Below, piece after piece: positions 46,212 through 57,300 of a DNA stretch of 64,000 nt (positions within the stretch are counted from its first letter, which is position 1; every line of letters starts with the position of its first letter). The stretch comes from Pedinophyceae sp. YPF-701. Its lineage: Eukaryota; Chlorophyta; Pedinophyceae. The DNA lies in the NCBI GenBank assembly GCA_916048055.1, contig CAJZHL010000016.1, positions 395,131 through 459,130 of the forward strand, in the 5' to 3' direction. Made by a program: the position numbers and the translations under genes. The notes below the pieces were generated by a model that was given only the letters and a program-made list of their open reading frames with translations, made no database searches and had not been told where the DNA came from.

Positions 46212-49200
46212 ATGATATCTACTATCCGGTGCGCCGCAATGCGGTCTGTGCGGGCGTCGTTCCACGCCGGAATTCTGGTCGTCTTGCTGCTCGGCCTGAG
46301 GGTCGCGGCTTCAGGTGCGCACCCGGGCCTGGAAGCCGGTGTCGACCTCTTTGAGATGCACTTCCATCTTTGACGGCGGAATTCTGCTCTGATGCGACAT
46401 TGTTGCGCGACGTTCGCGCGGATCCGCCAGGGACCCCAACGAACTGCTAGAAGCACGTCTCCACGGCGGCACAGTGGGTTCCGCCCCGCTTCTTGCACGC
46501 GACAGCACGTGTATTGACAGTAATTGCCCGTCCAGCGCGCGCACTTGTCGTGTTGAGCGACATCTACCCGTCGATGGTGTGGTCAAAGCTACGCACCGTC
46601 TCTGCTCACCTACCCGACATCCACGACATCTCCGACACGTTGCGCGGTCGCGATCGCGTGCAACATCTCGGTCGAGCCCCGCGATTGCGTTTTGGACTAA
46701 TGCGAGGGTTCACCCGCGGCGTTCCGCGCAGGTTCACTGCAGTCAACAAACGATAACATCTTCGCGCGCCGCCGCGCCCTCGCGACGCGCGCCGCCGAGC
46801 AGCAGTCCGACCGGCTGCGCCGCCTCGGCTTTGCTGGCGAGGACGCCGTCACCCTCATGGCGGGCATGCACCCGCACCTCAGCCCCACGCGCCGCTACGC
46901 TGGCGTGCTGGAGCCGGTGGGCGGCGACAGCGAGGCGGTGTACGACTTCCGGACGACGGTGGCGGCGACGGGCCGCACGGCGCACCTCAAGCGGACGTAC
47001 CGCGCGCAGCCGGGCGCGCACATTCTGGAGGCGTGGCCGGAGGGGAGCGTGAGCGTGGTGCGGTGCTCGCTGTCGCCGGTGGAGGGCGGGGCGGGGACGC
47101 TGGCGCTGGCGATGGACGACCTGGGGCGCGCGAACGAGTGGGGCGTGGGCACTGGGCTGGTGTCCGTGAGGTGGGTGTTGGCTACACGTCATGTGGCTCG
47201 CTTTCTCCGCGTTCAGCGACGCACATGGTCTGACCATACTCCCCTGTCGACCTGCGTGCGCTGCAGTGGTCTGGGCTGCCCCGACGCCGAGGGCGACGAC
47301 GAGCACCAGCCGGGCTTTGCACAGCGCATCACGTCGCTGCGCGTGTCGGGCGGCGTGCTGGAGGTCGCCACCGAGACCATGAACCCCGATGCGCTGATGG
47401 CTGGCGTGACGGAGAGCTTCGAGACGGCGCCCGGGGCGCCGGAGGTCGTGATGCGCGCGCACTACGCGGGCCCCGAGTACGGCGTGCTGGACGGCAGCAA
47501 GTGCGACATCGAGCCCGTCGGCACGGCCGCGATGGACGCCGACGCGGCGGTGACGCTGGAGGACGACCTGGCCGCTCGCGTGTACCTGTACGCGACGGAG
47601 ATGAACCTGGACGCGCTCGAGGCTGCTACCGGCGGGCAGTACGGCGTGGCGCTGGAGACGCGCGTGCACGGCGGCGCGCTGGAGCAGCACTCGCTGGCGT
47701 GTGCGGGCGTGGGCGGCGGCTCGCGCGTGTACCGTCAGATGCCGCTGGGCGACCTGCGTGAGGCCGACGCGAGCATGTGGGTGAACCTGGGGCGCGAGGG
47801 GGAGGAGTTTTTCTTCGAGGGCGTGGTGGCGCGGGCGATCGTGTCGGCGTCGCAGTTTGACGAGGCGGGCTTCTACACGCTGACGATGGGGAGCGAGCAG
47901 CACCCGGGGCTCGGCGAGGTGGTACTGTACTGTCCGCGGTGCGGGGAGCTGGCGACGAGGACGCTGGTGCGGGGCAGGCGCGCGCAGAGGATCCAGGAGT
48001 GTGCCTCGAATGATTATTTCTGCACCACAGACGCTCTGCGCCTCGGCTCCGCGGAGTACAGGCGCACGATCTACTTGCTGGGCGACGCAAACTCTGCTGT
48101 GGGCATCTCGCTGGACAACGTGCACGTGGGCGTCAGCGACGTGGTGCTGCGCTACAGGCTTAACTACGACGCGCCAACCTTGACCAGATGGTCGTCCTAT
48201 ATCGAGGCCCTGGCTGAGGTGTCGGGGTCGTACGAGTGGGGCTGGGGCATCAAGTACTGGGCTCGGGCTGGGGGGCGGCTTCAGCGCGGCCCCTGGGAAG
48301 TGACGATCGGCGATGTCGGCATCGACGCTCGCTTCGGGTTTGCTGGCTACGGCATGGGGGTATTCATTGGTGTCAAGCTGTCGTTAGCCACCCTTTTCGA
48401 CATGAGCATTGGAGGCGCCAGCATCCAGGGCGGTACGGGCTCGGACTCGACGCAGCCGTTCACGTACTTCGTCAAGTGGGACTCAGACAACGGGCTCGGC
48501 TACGCCCGGGAGATCGGCAGCACCACGACTACGGACCGGGAGTACAGCGACTACAAGTACACCGACCGCGCGACCATCGACGCGGCCCTCACGTTCCGGC
48601 CAACCATGCGCGCCGGTCTCTTCTTCAACGACGCTCTCAAGGTCACCAGCACCTCGTGGGGCGCCGCGTACCTCGAGGCGTTTATCGACGTGGTGTTCCG
48701 CGCCTTCATCACGCTGGATTTCAACGGACTGCCGGCCTCGAACACGCCGCCAAGGGGCATCCTGACGGGGACTCCCAAGTTCACGCTCGGGGACTGCGGC
48801 GTCCCTCACCACATCGACGTGCAGGCGACGATCACGGTGTACCCGCTGCGGTTTTTCGTGTTCTACGAGTTCGACTTTCCCCTTTTCTCTTTGTTCGGGG
48901 GGCGGCGACCGTCTTCGGGATACTACGCGGCGTTCGAGCGTGGTACCGACGCTGACGGCAGAGCCACGATGTTCGGACCCTTCAACGTCCTGCGGGCCTG
49001 CCTGATTCCGGTGTCTGCCAGGAACCCCCCGCTGTTCTTCCCCACGACACTCCTGAAGTTGGACGTGTGGCAAAAATCTCGAAGTTCGTACAGCAACTGC
49101 CTGACTACCACCGCAAAGGACGCGCTCACGGCTCGGCTGGCGACAATAGCACGTGTCGATGAGGCGGACATCATGGTCACGGTCGACACCTGCAGCAGGA

Positions 49201-52200
49201 GGTCGGAACTGCTGTCAACACAAAGGGGCCTGCTGCAGACTGGGGTGGTCGCGCAGCCGCCGGCGGGCAACAAGCTGACAGCCACCGTCGAGCTGCTGGC
49301 GGCAACTGACAGTGGTGCACGTGCACTGAAAAACCCAGTTGTGTCGGGGCTGGCGACCCTGACGGACTCGCAGGCGTACCAGGACGGCAGCTCGGGGCTG
49401 GTGATCGGGGGCACGACGAGCGCTGTGGTGCTGCAGTCGACGCGCCAGTCGACATTCGACACGCCTGCCGCGGGACCGACCGCCACGACGGCGGCACCGA
49501 CCACGGCAGCGGCGGAAACATTCACACCGATGCCGGGCTTGTCATATACGGTGGGCCCGGTGGGTTTCGGTTCGGGACAAGGCCCGGTTGCGGCACCGAC
49601 CACGACAGCGGCCGAGACCACTCCGGCTGCGCCCACCACTCCGGGTGACCCCACGACGACAGAACCGCCCGTCACCACGGGACCGCATATCACCGCGCCA
49701 TCTCGGACCTTTCCAATGTATTATTGGGTTACGGAACCGCCCGCCACGACGGAGCCGCCCCTCCCCACGTTGGCACCCGCCACGACAGGACCGACCACGC
49801 CAGCGGGGCCGACCACGCCAGCGGCGCCCCCGTTGTCGACGCCCTCGTACAATGCAGGGTTCGGTTCGGGGTTCGGTTCGGGACAAGGCCCGGCGGCGGC
49901 ACCGACCGCGCCAGCGGCTGCGCCCACGATGGAGGCTGATGCGACATTCCATCCGGGCTACTTGGAGCTGTATATGTCGACCCCCACAGCGGCTGCACCT
50001 GTGACGACGGCAGCGCCCGAGACGGCGGCGCCCACGACGACGGCAGCGCTCACGACGGAGGCGGCGCCCACGCCCACGGCGGCGCCGACCGCGACAGCGG
50101 CACCGACCACGACAGCGGCGCCCACGACCACATCAGCGCCGACCACGACGGCGGCACCCACGACCACAGCAGCGCCGACCACGACGGCGGCGCCCACGAC
50201 CACATCAGCGCCGACCACGACGGCGGCACCCACGACCACAGCAGCGCCGACCACGACGGCGGCGCCCACGACCACGGCGGCACCCACGACCACAGCAGCG
50301 CCGACCACGACGGCGGCACCCGGCACGACAAGACCGACCACGCCGGCGGCGCCCACGACGACAGCCGCATCAACGACCCAGGCACCTATCATCACGGCGG
50401 CGTCGGCCACAACGGAGGTTGCCACAACTCAACCTGCTGTCTCGCGGATCGTCTCTTTCGTGAACCTTGATTCCGACTGGTCGCCTTGCAGTGCGTCTTG
50501 TGGCGGTGGCACCCAGACGAATGAGGCCAGGTGCATGGAATACACTTACTTCTCGGCGAACGGCACGTACACGGCCGGTGCACGCGTACCCGACGCAGAG
50601 TGCATCAGTCAAGGTCTCGAGAAGCCGCCTCCTTCGCAGAGACTGTGCATCGAAGCAGCCTGCCCACGGCCACGGCTGCTCTTCGGGCCCTTTGGCGAGT
50701 GCAACGCCCAGTGCGGCGGCGGCGTGCGCTTCAGGACGGCCACCTGCGTGGACGAGGTCTCTCGGGCTCCGCTGCCCGCGTCGAGCTGCGGGTTCTCCCT
50801 CTCCCGGAACCTGTCTCTAGTGACCGAGGCCTGCAACACACAAGCCTGCGCTGACTTTGTCCTCGAGTACCCGGACACGTGGACAGCATGCCCGACGGGG
50901 TGCTGGGATCGTGCTGCAGGAGCGCCCATCCCCACGCAGACTCGATCTGCAATCTGCACCGACGGCAACAGCAACAGGCCTGTCGACATGGCCAGCTGCG
51001 TGGCCTTCGGACTCGAGCTCAACGCCGCGTTGCTGGAGCGGCCCTGCAAAGTGCAGCCGTGCGTCACTTACGAGTGGTCAACGGACAAATGGAGCGGCTG
51101 CGTGGACAGCGGCGGGCAGCTGGCGACGTGCGACGCCGGCAGCGGCGAACCGTACACGCAGACCCGCGCCGTGGTGTGCACGGGCAGCGACGGAAGCGTC
51201 GTGTCCGGCTCTGCTGCAACGGAAACGTGCGGGCCTTCACCGCCCACGTCGCGGCCGTGCACCAATTCTGCACCAGCCGCGAGCACACAGCACCTACCGC
51301 TGTGTCCGGGCATCGACGGGTGCAGCTCTCAGCCCTGCGCGTACTCCGCGGAGAGCGTACCCCTCGAGATGCGCAACAGATGCGTTCCGAACGGGGCGTC
51401 GTTCACGTGCGAGTGTGCCAGCGACAGTGCCGGCAACCCCCTGTACACCGGCACGCGGTGCGAGTCGGTCGTGCGGCCAGAGTGTCCCGCGCCGGGCAAG
51501 ATGGTCGTGGTTGACGGCGCGGACACCTGCTGCGAGTCCGGAGTGTACACGTCGACCCTGGAGTGCTGTCCGTTCTCCGACATGGTCGAGGACGCCAACG
51601 GAGCCTGCTGCTTCCGGGACGCGCAGACCGCTGCGGGCCGCGGGCCTGCCCTGGACGGATGCAACGTCTGCGGGGGCCGCGGGCTGGCACGGATCGGCGG
51701 CGAGTGCTGCGAGGGCTACGCCGACAAGCATGGCAAGTGCTGTCCGCCGATCAACCCGTTCACGGGGCTGGCGCAGGAGGTCGACGACTGCGGGAATTGC
51801 GGCGGCAACAACGCCGAGTGCGGCTACGATGCAACCATCACCTTTGACGTCCCGCTGGCCAGCCGCGGCCACCCAGAACTCAACAGCAGCATTGAGACGT
51901 GGGCGGCACAGTCTACTGGCGTTGGAGCGCACAGAGCTCACTTGCGCAGGCGCAACAGCGGCGCATCGGGCGGCCTGGACGTCACGGTGTCCTTGAAGGG
52001 TGTCGAGCGCGACGGGGACAGGGTGCTGACTCAGGGGCAGATTGCCAGCGACATTGCAAGCGCTATCGCCAACGGCAAGGAGTTGCGGACACCAGGGAAC
52101 GGACGCAAGGCGCGGGCGTCGCGCCGCCTCCTGCAGGCCCTCCTGGGAACAGGCAGTGGGTTTGAATCTGTGGGTACAAGCTCCGAGTGCGGGAACGGCG

Positions 52201-53507
52201 TGTGCGAAAGTGCATCGGAGACGGTAGTGATAGGACCTGATGGGCCTCAGTCGGGCTGCACGACGGTGGGACCCACGGGCGCGACGGACTGCGACAGCGC
52301 GATGTACTCGTGCAAGGCGCCCGACTGGCTTCCGACGCTTGCGTGCGGTGGCGTTGGCGCGTGCGTCGCGGATGATGCTGGCGCGCCGCTGCTACAGCAG
52401 GTGGCCATTTGCCAGTGCGACACGGGGTACGCAGGCGAGGCGTGTCAGCAGTGCGCGGCGGACTACGCCGAAGTCGAGGGCAGCCGTGCAGCGGGGGCAC
52501 TGCAGTGCCTGCGAGTGACCGTCAGCGCCGCGCGCGCCATCCCCACTGACACCCCTGCGCCCACACCGACAGCTGCATCAGGCACTACACCGGCCCCCGC
52601 TTCAACGGACGCACCAGCAGCTTCCCCTGTCCCTGTCGTGACCAACGCACCTGCTGCAACCGCTGCCCCTGCGGCGACGCAGGCTCCTGCGGTCGCTCCT
52701 GTGCAAACACAAGCCGCTGCACAGGCGACGCCCTCGCCACCCAACCCGACCGCATCGCCGACCATCGGCCCCCCTGCCGTCGTGACCACGTCTGTCGATG
52801 TCGACGCGGATGCTCTCACCCCCACCGACCTCGACATCATCGCGGCGACGTTCTTCGAGGAGCTCTCCGCGACTGTGCCGGGGCTACAGCAGTCGGACGT
52901 GACGGCCCGCGTCGTGGGCACGGTGCGGCGGCGGCTGCTGGCGGTGCGCGTGGAGGTGATGGTGAGCTGCGCGGCGGGCGAGGCGGCGGCGCGGGAGGCG
53001 GCGTCGAGCATCGAGACGAAGCGGGCGAGCGGGCAGCTGCAGCAGGCGGTGGTAGCGAAGGGGCTGGCGGCTCCCGTGACGATCAGCGCGCCGACGATGA
53101 GGATGACCACTGGGAGGGTTTCCTCCGACGATGGGGGCACTGCGAGCGCGGGCGGTGGCTCGTTCAGCATTCCCATCGTGCCGGTCGCCGCGGCGGCGGG
53201 TGGCGGCGGGATCGCCATCGTTGCAGGCATCGTCGCGGCGGTGGTGATTCGTCACCGGCGGCGCCAGTCTCAGAGCAGTGATTCGTCGCCGAACCGGGCC
53301 GATGCGGGCGCGGAGGAGGCCGATGCGGGCGCGGAGGAGGCTGGCGAGGGCGCGGAGGAGGCTGGCGAGGGCGCGGAGGAGGCTGATGCTGGCGCAGCTG
53401 GACAGTTGAGGTCGCCTGCGGAGTCCCTGGCGTCCCGACGGTCGTCGATCGAACGGTATGAGATCGGATCACAAGACGGCAGTGGCCCGCGGGCGAGTTA
53501 CGCGTGA
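46212..53507 (+). CDS. Large type I surface protein with mucin-like, thrombospondin-1 and EGF-like modules (copy 1)
   Basis: Exons 46212-46314 (signal peptide MISTIRCAAM...ILVVLLLGLRVAAS), 46732-47170 and 47267-53507 give 2,260 aa, phases 1 and 2 matching. Residues 35-780 are an unrecognised globular region. About 787-905, 1719-1809 and 2024-2126 are three versions of a domain carrying an RRLL or RGLL motif. Thr/Pro/Ala repeats run about 914-1232, with GFGSGQGP boxes. Four thrombospondin-1-like repeats lie at about 1250-1515 (DWSPCSASCGGG, FGECNAQCGGGVRF). EGF-like and Cys-rich modules follow (SFTCECASD, CNVCGGRG, CGNCGGNN, CQCDTGYAGEACQQC). One membrane helix is near 2145-2175 (GGIAIVAGIVAAVVI), followed by RHRRRQ and an acidic tail. 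Probably an adhesion or cell-wall protein; its function is unknown. Intron 2 (96 bp) is stop-free and could be translated. Confidence 0.85.
50030..50325 (+). repeat. Minisatellite encoding (A-A-P-T-T-T)n in surface protein copy 1
   Basis: Tandem units of 18 bp (GCGCCCACGACCACGGCG-like), alternating GCA/GCG/TCA and ACC/ACG codons, encode APTTTA blocks typical of O-glycosylated spacers. A second-order period (three units, TSAPTTTAAPTTT) recurs at least twice. Confidence 0.85.
53303..53398 (+). repeat. Acidic GAEEA repeat in the cytoplasmic tail
   Basis: Five near-copies of an 18-21 bp unit (GGCGCGGAGGAGGCTG-like) encode ADAGAEEA, ADAGAEEA, GEGAEEA, GEGAEEA, DAGA. Lies just inside the membrane after the basic stop-transfer segment. 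Confidence 0.75.
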
Positions 53508-53685
53508 CCTCTGCGTGCCGACAGCACGCGTGGAAGCACACACGCGCGTTCACGCACACGTGTCCCGGACGACGTGGCCCGCAAGGGCGTGCGTGGGCGA
53601 GCACACACTGCACTGTAAATACATGCGATGCACCGTCGTCGCACGAGCCAGGCCTCAGCCGCGCAAGTGCCAGCGTCTGCCGGTG

Positions 53686-54092
53686 ATGATCCCTTTTCGC
53701 ATGACAGGCCACGCGCGGGGGACGGCGATGACGAGGAGAGCTGAGTAGCCGTCGGCGCGTCGCCACACAACGCGGACAATGCCGCAGACTCAGTCACCGC
53801 TGTCACCCAGCCGGCTGCCGACACCCCCTGGTACAAGCAGCCTAGGACGTGGACCAGCACTTCGGCGCGTCGGCTGGCGGGCGTCGTCCAGTACTCGCGC
53901 GGCTCGCCGCGTTGTTGCTGACGACGCCCGCCACTCACTCTAACTGATTGCAGGTCAGAGCCTTCCCTTGGCACATGATGGCACGCTCACATGGCATTTC
54001 GCGCGAGTACTCCTAGCACGCTGCCGCCTTGATCAGGACGATAGCACACCCGCATTTCGTTTCGTGCGCGGGTGGTCAATTACTACTCTGTG
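53686..54092 (+). repeat. 5' pseudo-LTR of the Penelope-like element
   Basis: 407 bp; starts ATGATCCCTTTTCGC and ends TACTACTCTGTG. Identical to 58247-58652 except for one extra G at about 53711. Both copies are in the same orientation. Confidence 0.95.
53876..53932 (+). other. Nested hairpin in 5' pseudo-LTR
   Basis: Perfect 13 bp inverted repeat: GGCGGGCGTCGTC (53876-53888) and GACGACGCCCGCC (53920-53932). The 31-nt loop itself contains GCGGC-TC-GCCGC. It could be an RNA structure needed for processing or priming. A canonical hammerhead core (CUGANGA followed by GAAA) was not found around it. Confidence 0.7.
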
Positions 54093-54373
54093 TGTCGTGT
54101 TGTGCTGCGCCGGGCCTCGAACATGGGGCTTTGGCGCAGTGCCAGCTGAGAGCTACCTCCCTACTCCGGCCTTCAACCGTCGGCGTAGACGAGCCTGCCT
54201 CCGGCTAACTGACTCCGCCGTCTCACGTCCGTGGCTCACCGCCCGGCGTGCTAGGAACGCGCAACTTAGGTAGAGCTCTCCCCGTCATCGTCGCCCTCCC
54301 GTCGTGGCTTGATTACTGCATCCTCGGTCTAGTTCCGCACACCACCCTCTTTTCACCCCCAAAACCTCTCACC

Positions 54374-57300
54374 ATGCGCACTCCAATCGGTCGCCGACGG
54401 AGGAAACGGCTCCAAGCAGCGTTGCGTCTCAGCGACCAGGCCGGCACCGCCGAGGCGCGCACGCTGCGTGGCCACCTTTCGAATGGCACCCTGTTCCACC
54501 ATGTCGCAAATCTAAATGACCACGACCCGAACTTTCGACCCAGCATCACGCACGCACGCCGCATCGCGGCCGCTATTGCTCCGCAGGCATCTCCCCGTGC
54601 CTGGCCCCCTCCTAGCCCCCACCACACACCCTCCCACCCCGCCTCCGCACTAGCCCCTCGACCCTACTGGGACTACGTGCCCCGCGACGAACGGGCGCCC
54701 GCATACCCGCACCCGTGCCCCCCACCGAGCGCTCCTTTCCCACCGCCCCCGCCGGCGCTCTCGGACCTCGCCGCGCTACCATCGGTCACGGCAAACCCCC
54801 CGCTTGCGGCGCGCGGGGTTGTCTATGTCCTCTTGTGCCGGAAATACCCCTTCTTTTACTATGTCGGGGAGACATACCGCACAGCGATCGAACGACTGCA
54901 GGAGCACTTTGATGCAGCATTCACGCACCATCCGAACGCCGTGCACACCCCGCTTTACGAGTTTATGCGACGAGTGTGGGCGCAGTCGCCGAACGGCCAT
55001 GTCCCGTGGCGCGACTTCACCATCGTGCCCCTCTTTCGCATCAATTTCGCACGCCAGGTGCCCATCCCGCCGGCGACTAGCCCGGACGCTTTGAAGGCCT
55101 GGTTCCACAAGTTCCGCACCTACTCCCTGGCCTGGGAGCAGACCATGATACGCTGTCTGGGCTCCACATACCCCGGCGGCCTCAATTACTGCAAGGGCAT
55201 GTGGAATTTCGGCTACGGAGCTGGCCACTCTGATGCTGCCCCATGGCCTCTATCCCCCCTGGCGTTCCAAATCGCCGCTGACCCCCACCCCGTAGCGATC
55301 CCCCACAACGACTTCCCCGTCCCGCCCGGCCCGAGTGGGCTCCCAGCGCTGGCGACCCTCTTCCAGCCAACGTTTGCCATCTCCTCCACGCATCAACGTA
55401 CCATCCACCTCGACGCTGACAACTGCCTCACAACTACGGCACCAGCGTTGTCCCTGCCCCCCGCTATCGCAGGCATGTCTCCGCGCCTCGGTACACGCGA
55501 GTATATCTACCAGACTCGCCTCCTTCTTGACGTTGTTTTGTTCCGCCGCGCCGGCGACACAGAGCACGATCATTGGAGACGCGCGGTGAACCATTGCACG
55601 GCAGCGAACATCGGAAAATACCTCTTCTCCCTCCATCACTGCGTGTCGCACATGCATCCCGATGCGCTTAACCTGGGTCTCGACGAGCCCTTTTACACAC
55701 AGCAGATGTTGGACAGTGCCCGCACCGTTTTGCAGGCCGCCATCAACCACCACTACCCTCCCGTCGCAGACATCGACCTCGGGAGCCGTACCCTCATGAT
55801 CCACGACTTCCCTACCCCCCTGGCTAGCCTCGCCCCCCTCGAAACCCTCGTCAATAATGATGACTTTCTCAACCTCTTACCTGAGCGTATCCGCGAAGGT
55901 ATGGATGGCTTGTTTCTGGTGGCCCCGCGCTATTCGGTCAGGTTTCCACCGCTGTCGCGCTCGGTGTGCACGCACAGCGGAGTTGCCAAGTTTGCACGCA
56001 GTCGCCTGTACGACATCATGGCGACGCAGTGCGACTGTGCGCAACACCAAGGACCGGACCTACGACGCCACTTCACGCTCGAGGACCCCTACTGGCAGAT
56101 CGACGGCGAGCCTGTGCGGCACCTCTGCACGCTGGACCCTGCTGCGGCGGGCATCCAGAGCACCGCGTACCGCCGTTTGTTCGCCGTCGGCGGTGCCAAG
56201 CACCGACACGTCCCGGAGCTGCACCAAGCCACGAGCGCGACCGTAGCTAGCATCGTTGAAGCCTACCAGAAGCCGCTGCTCGGGTGGACGAAACGCGTCA
56301 GCAAGGCCGCCGACATGGACGCGGCAGCGTGCATGCCGTACATTGATGCTATACTTGCTGCTACGCAAACGGCACTCCAACCCGCTCTTCAACCCGGGTT
56401 CCGCCTTCCATGGCCCCCGCCGCTGGCGGACATTCAGCCCGACGATCGCGTGGCTCTGCGGCGAGACGCGACACGCCTCACCATCACGACCATGGACAAG
56501 AACGCCGGGAATTTGGTTTTCGTGTGTCGGCGCGCCTACATCGAGGTCCTCCTGCACGACCTGCACAGCAACGACGCTTTCGCTGTCAACGAGCCGGCAA
56601 ATGCCAACATCACGCATGCCAGGCACGTGGTGAACGTCGCTAACACGACGGAGGCTATGTTGGACAACCTGCAGCTACCAGGAATACGCACCGAACGCGA
56701 GTGCGGTGGTCTACCGCACTACTACGGGACGATGAAGCTTCACAAGGCCAAGGTGGACGTGCGGTACATCTCGGACTGCTCGAGCGACATCACGCGCCCC
56801 GCAGCGCAGCTGCTGACGAAGGCCCTCGGCGCGCTCATGTGCCACGCCACCCTCGTGGAGGTCTGGAGCTCCATCTTCGACGGCGTCCCGGAGGACCTCT
56901 GCAGCAGCTTCGCGCCCTTCTTGGTGGACTCCAGCCGCGGCATGCGTGACATGGTGACCGCGTATCTACATGACAACCCACCACGCTCAGCGATACATGC
57001 TCAACAACCACCTCTGCTGCTGGGCGCCGACATCAAGCGGCTCTACACGCACATCCGGCACGAGACGAGCGCGGACCACGGGACCGGCCTCATCGACTGC
57101 GTCATCGAACACATCGACGCTGTTTTTGCACTGCATCCAGGGCAACACCTCCTGATCGACTTGCAACCCGCGTTTGACGCGAGGGAGACGTGGTGGTGGG
57201 TGGCGCAGCTGCCGGACGCGGACGGCATGGTTGGGAAATGGGCACCGAGCATCGAGCAACTTCATGGTCTCGTGCACATCCTCGTCAAACGCGCCTACGT

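Noticed and set aside
50030-50325. CRISPR-like regular repeat array
   Set aside because: Units are contiguous, in frame and encode AAPTTT; no spacers. It is a coding minisatellite.
53301-53507. Bacterial contamination suggested by GC content
   Set aside because: Introns with conserved splice signals, eukaryote-specific families and a Penelope-like element throughout the window exclude it.
53686-54092. Hammerhead ribozyme in the pseudo-LTR
   Set aside because: A CTGACGA heptamer occurs at 53918-53924, but no GAAA strand follows at suitable distance on either strand, so the core is incomplete.
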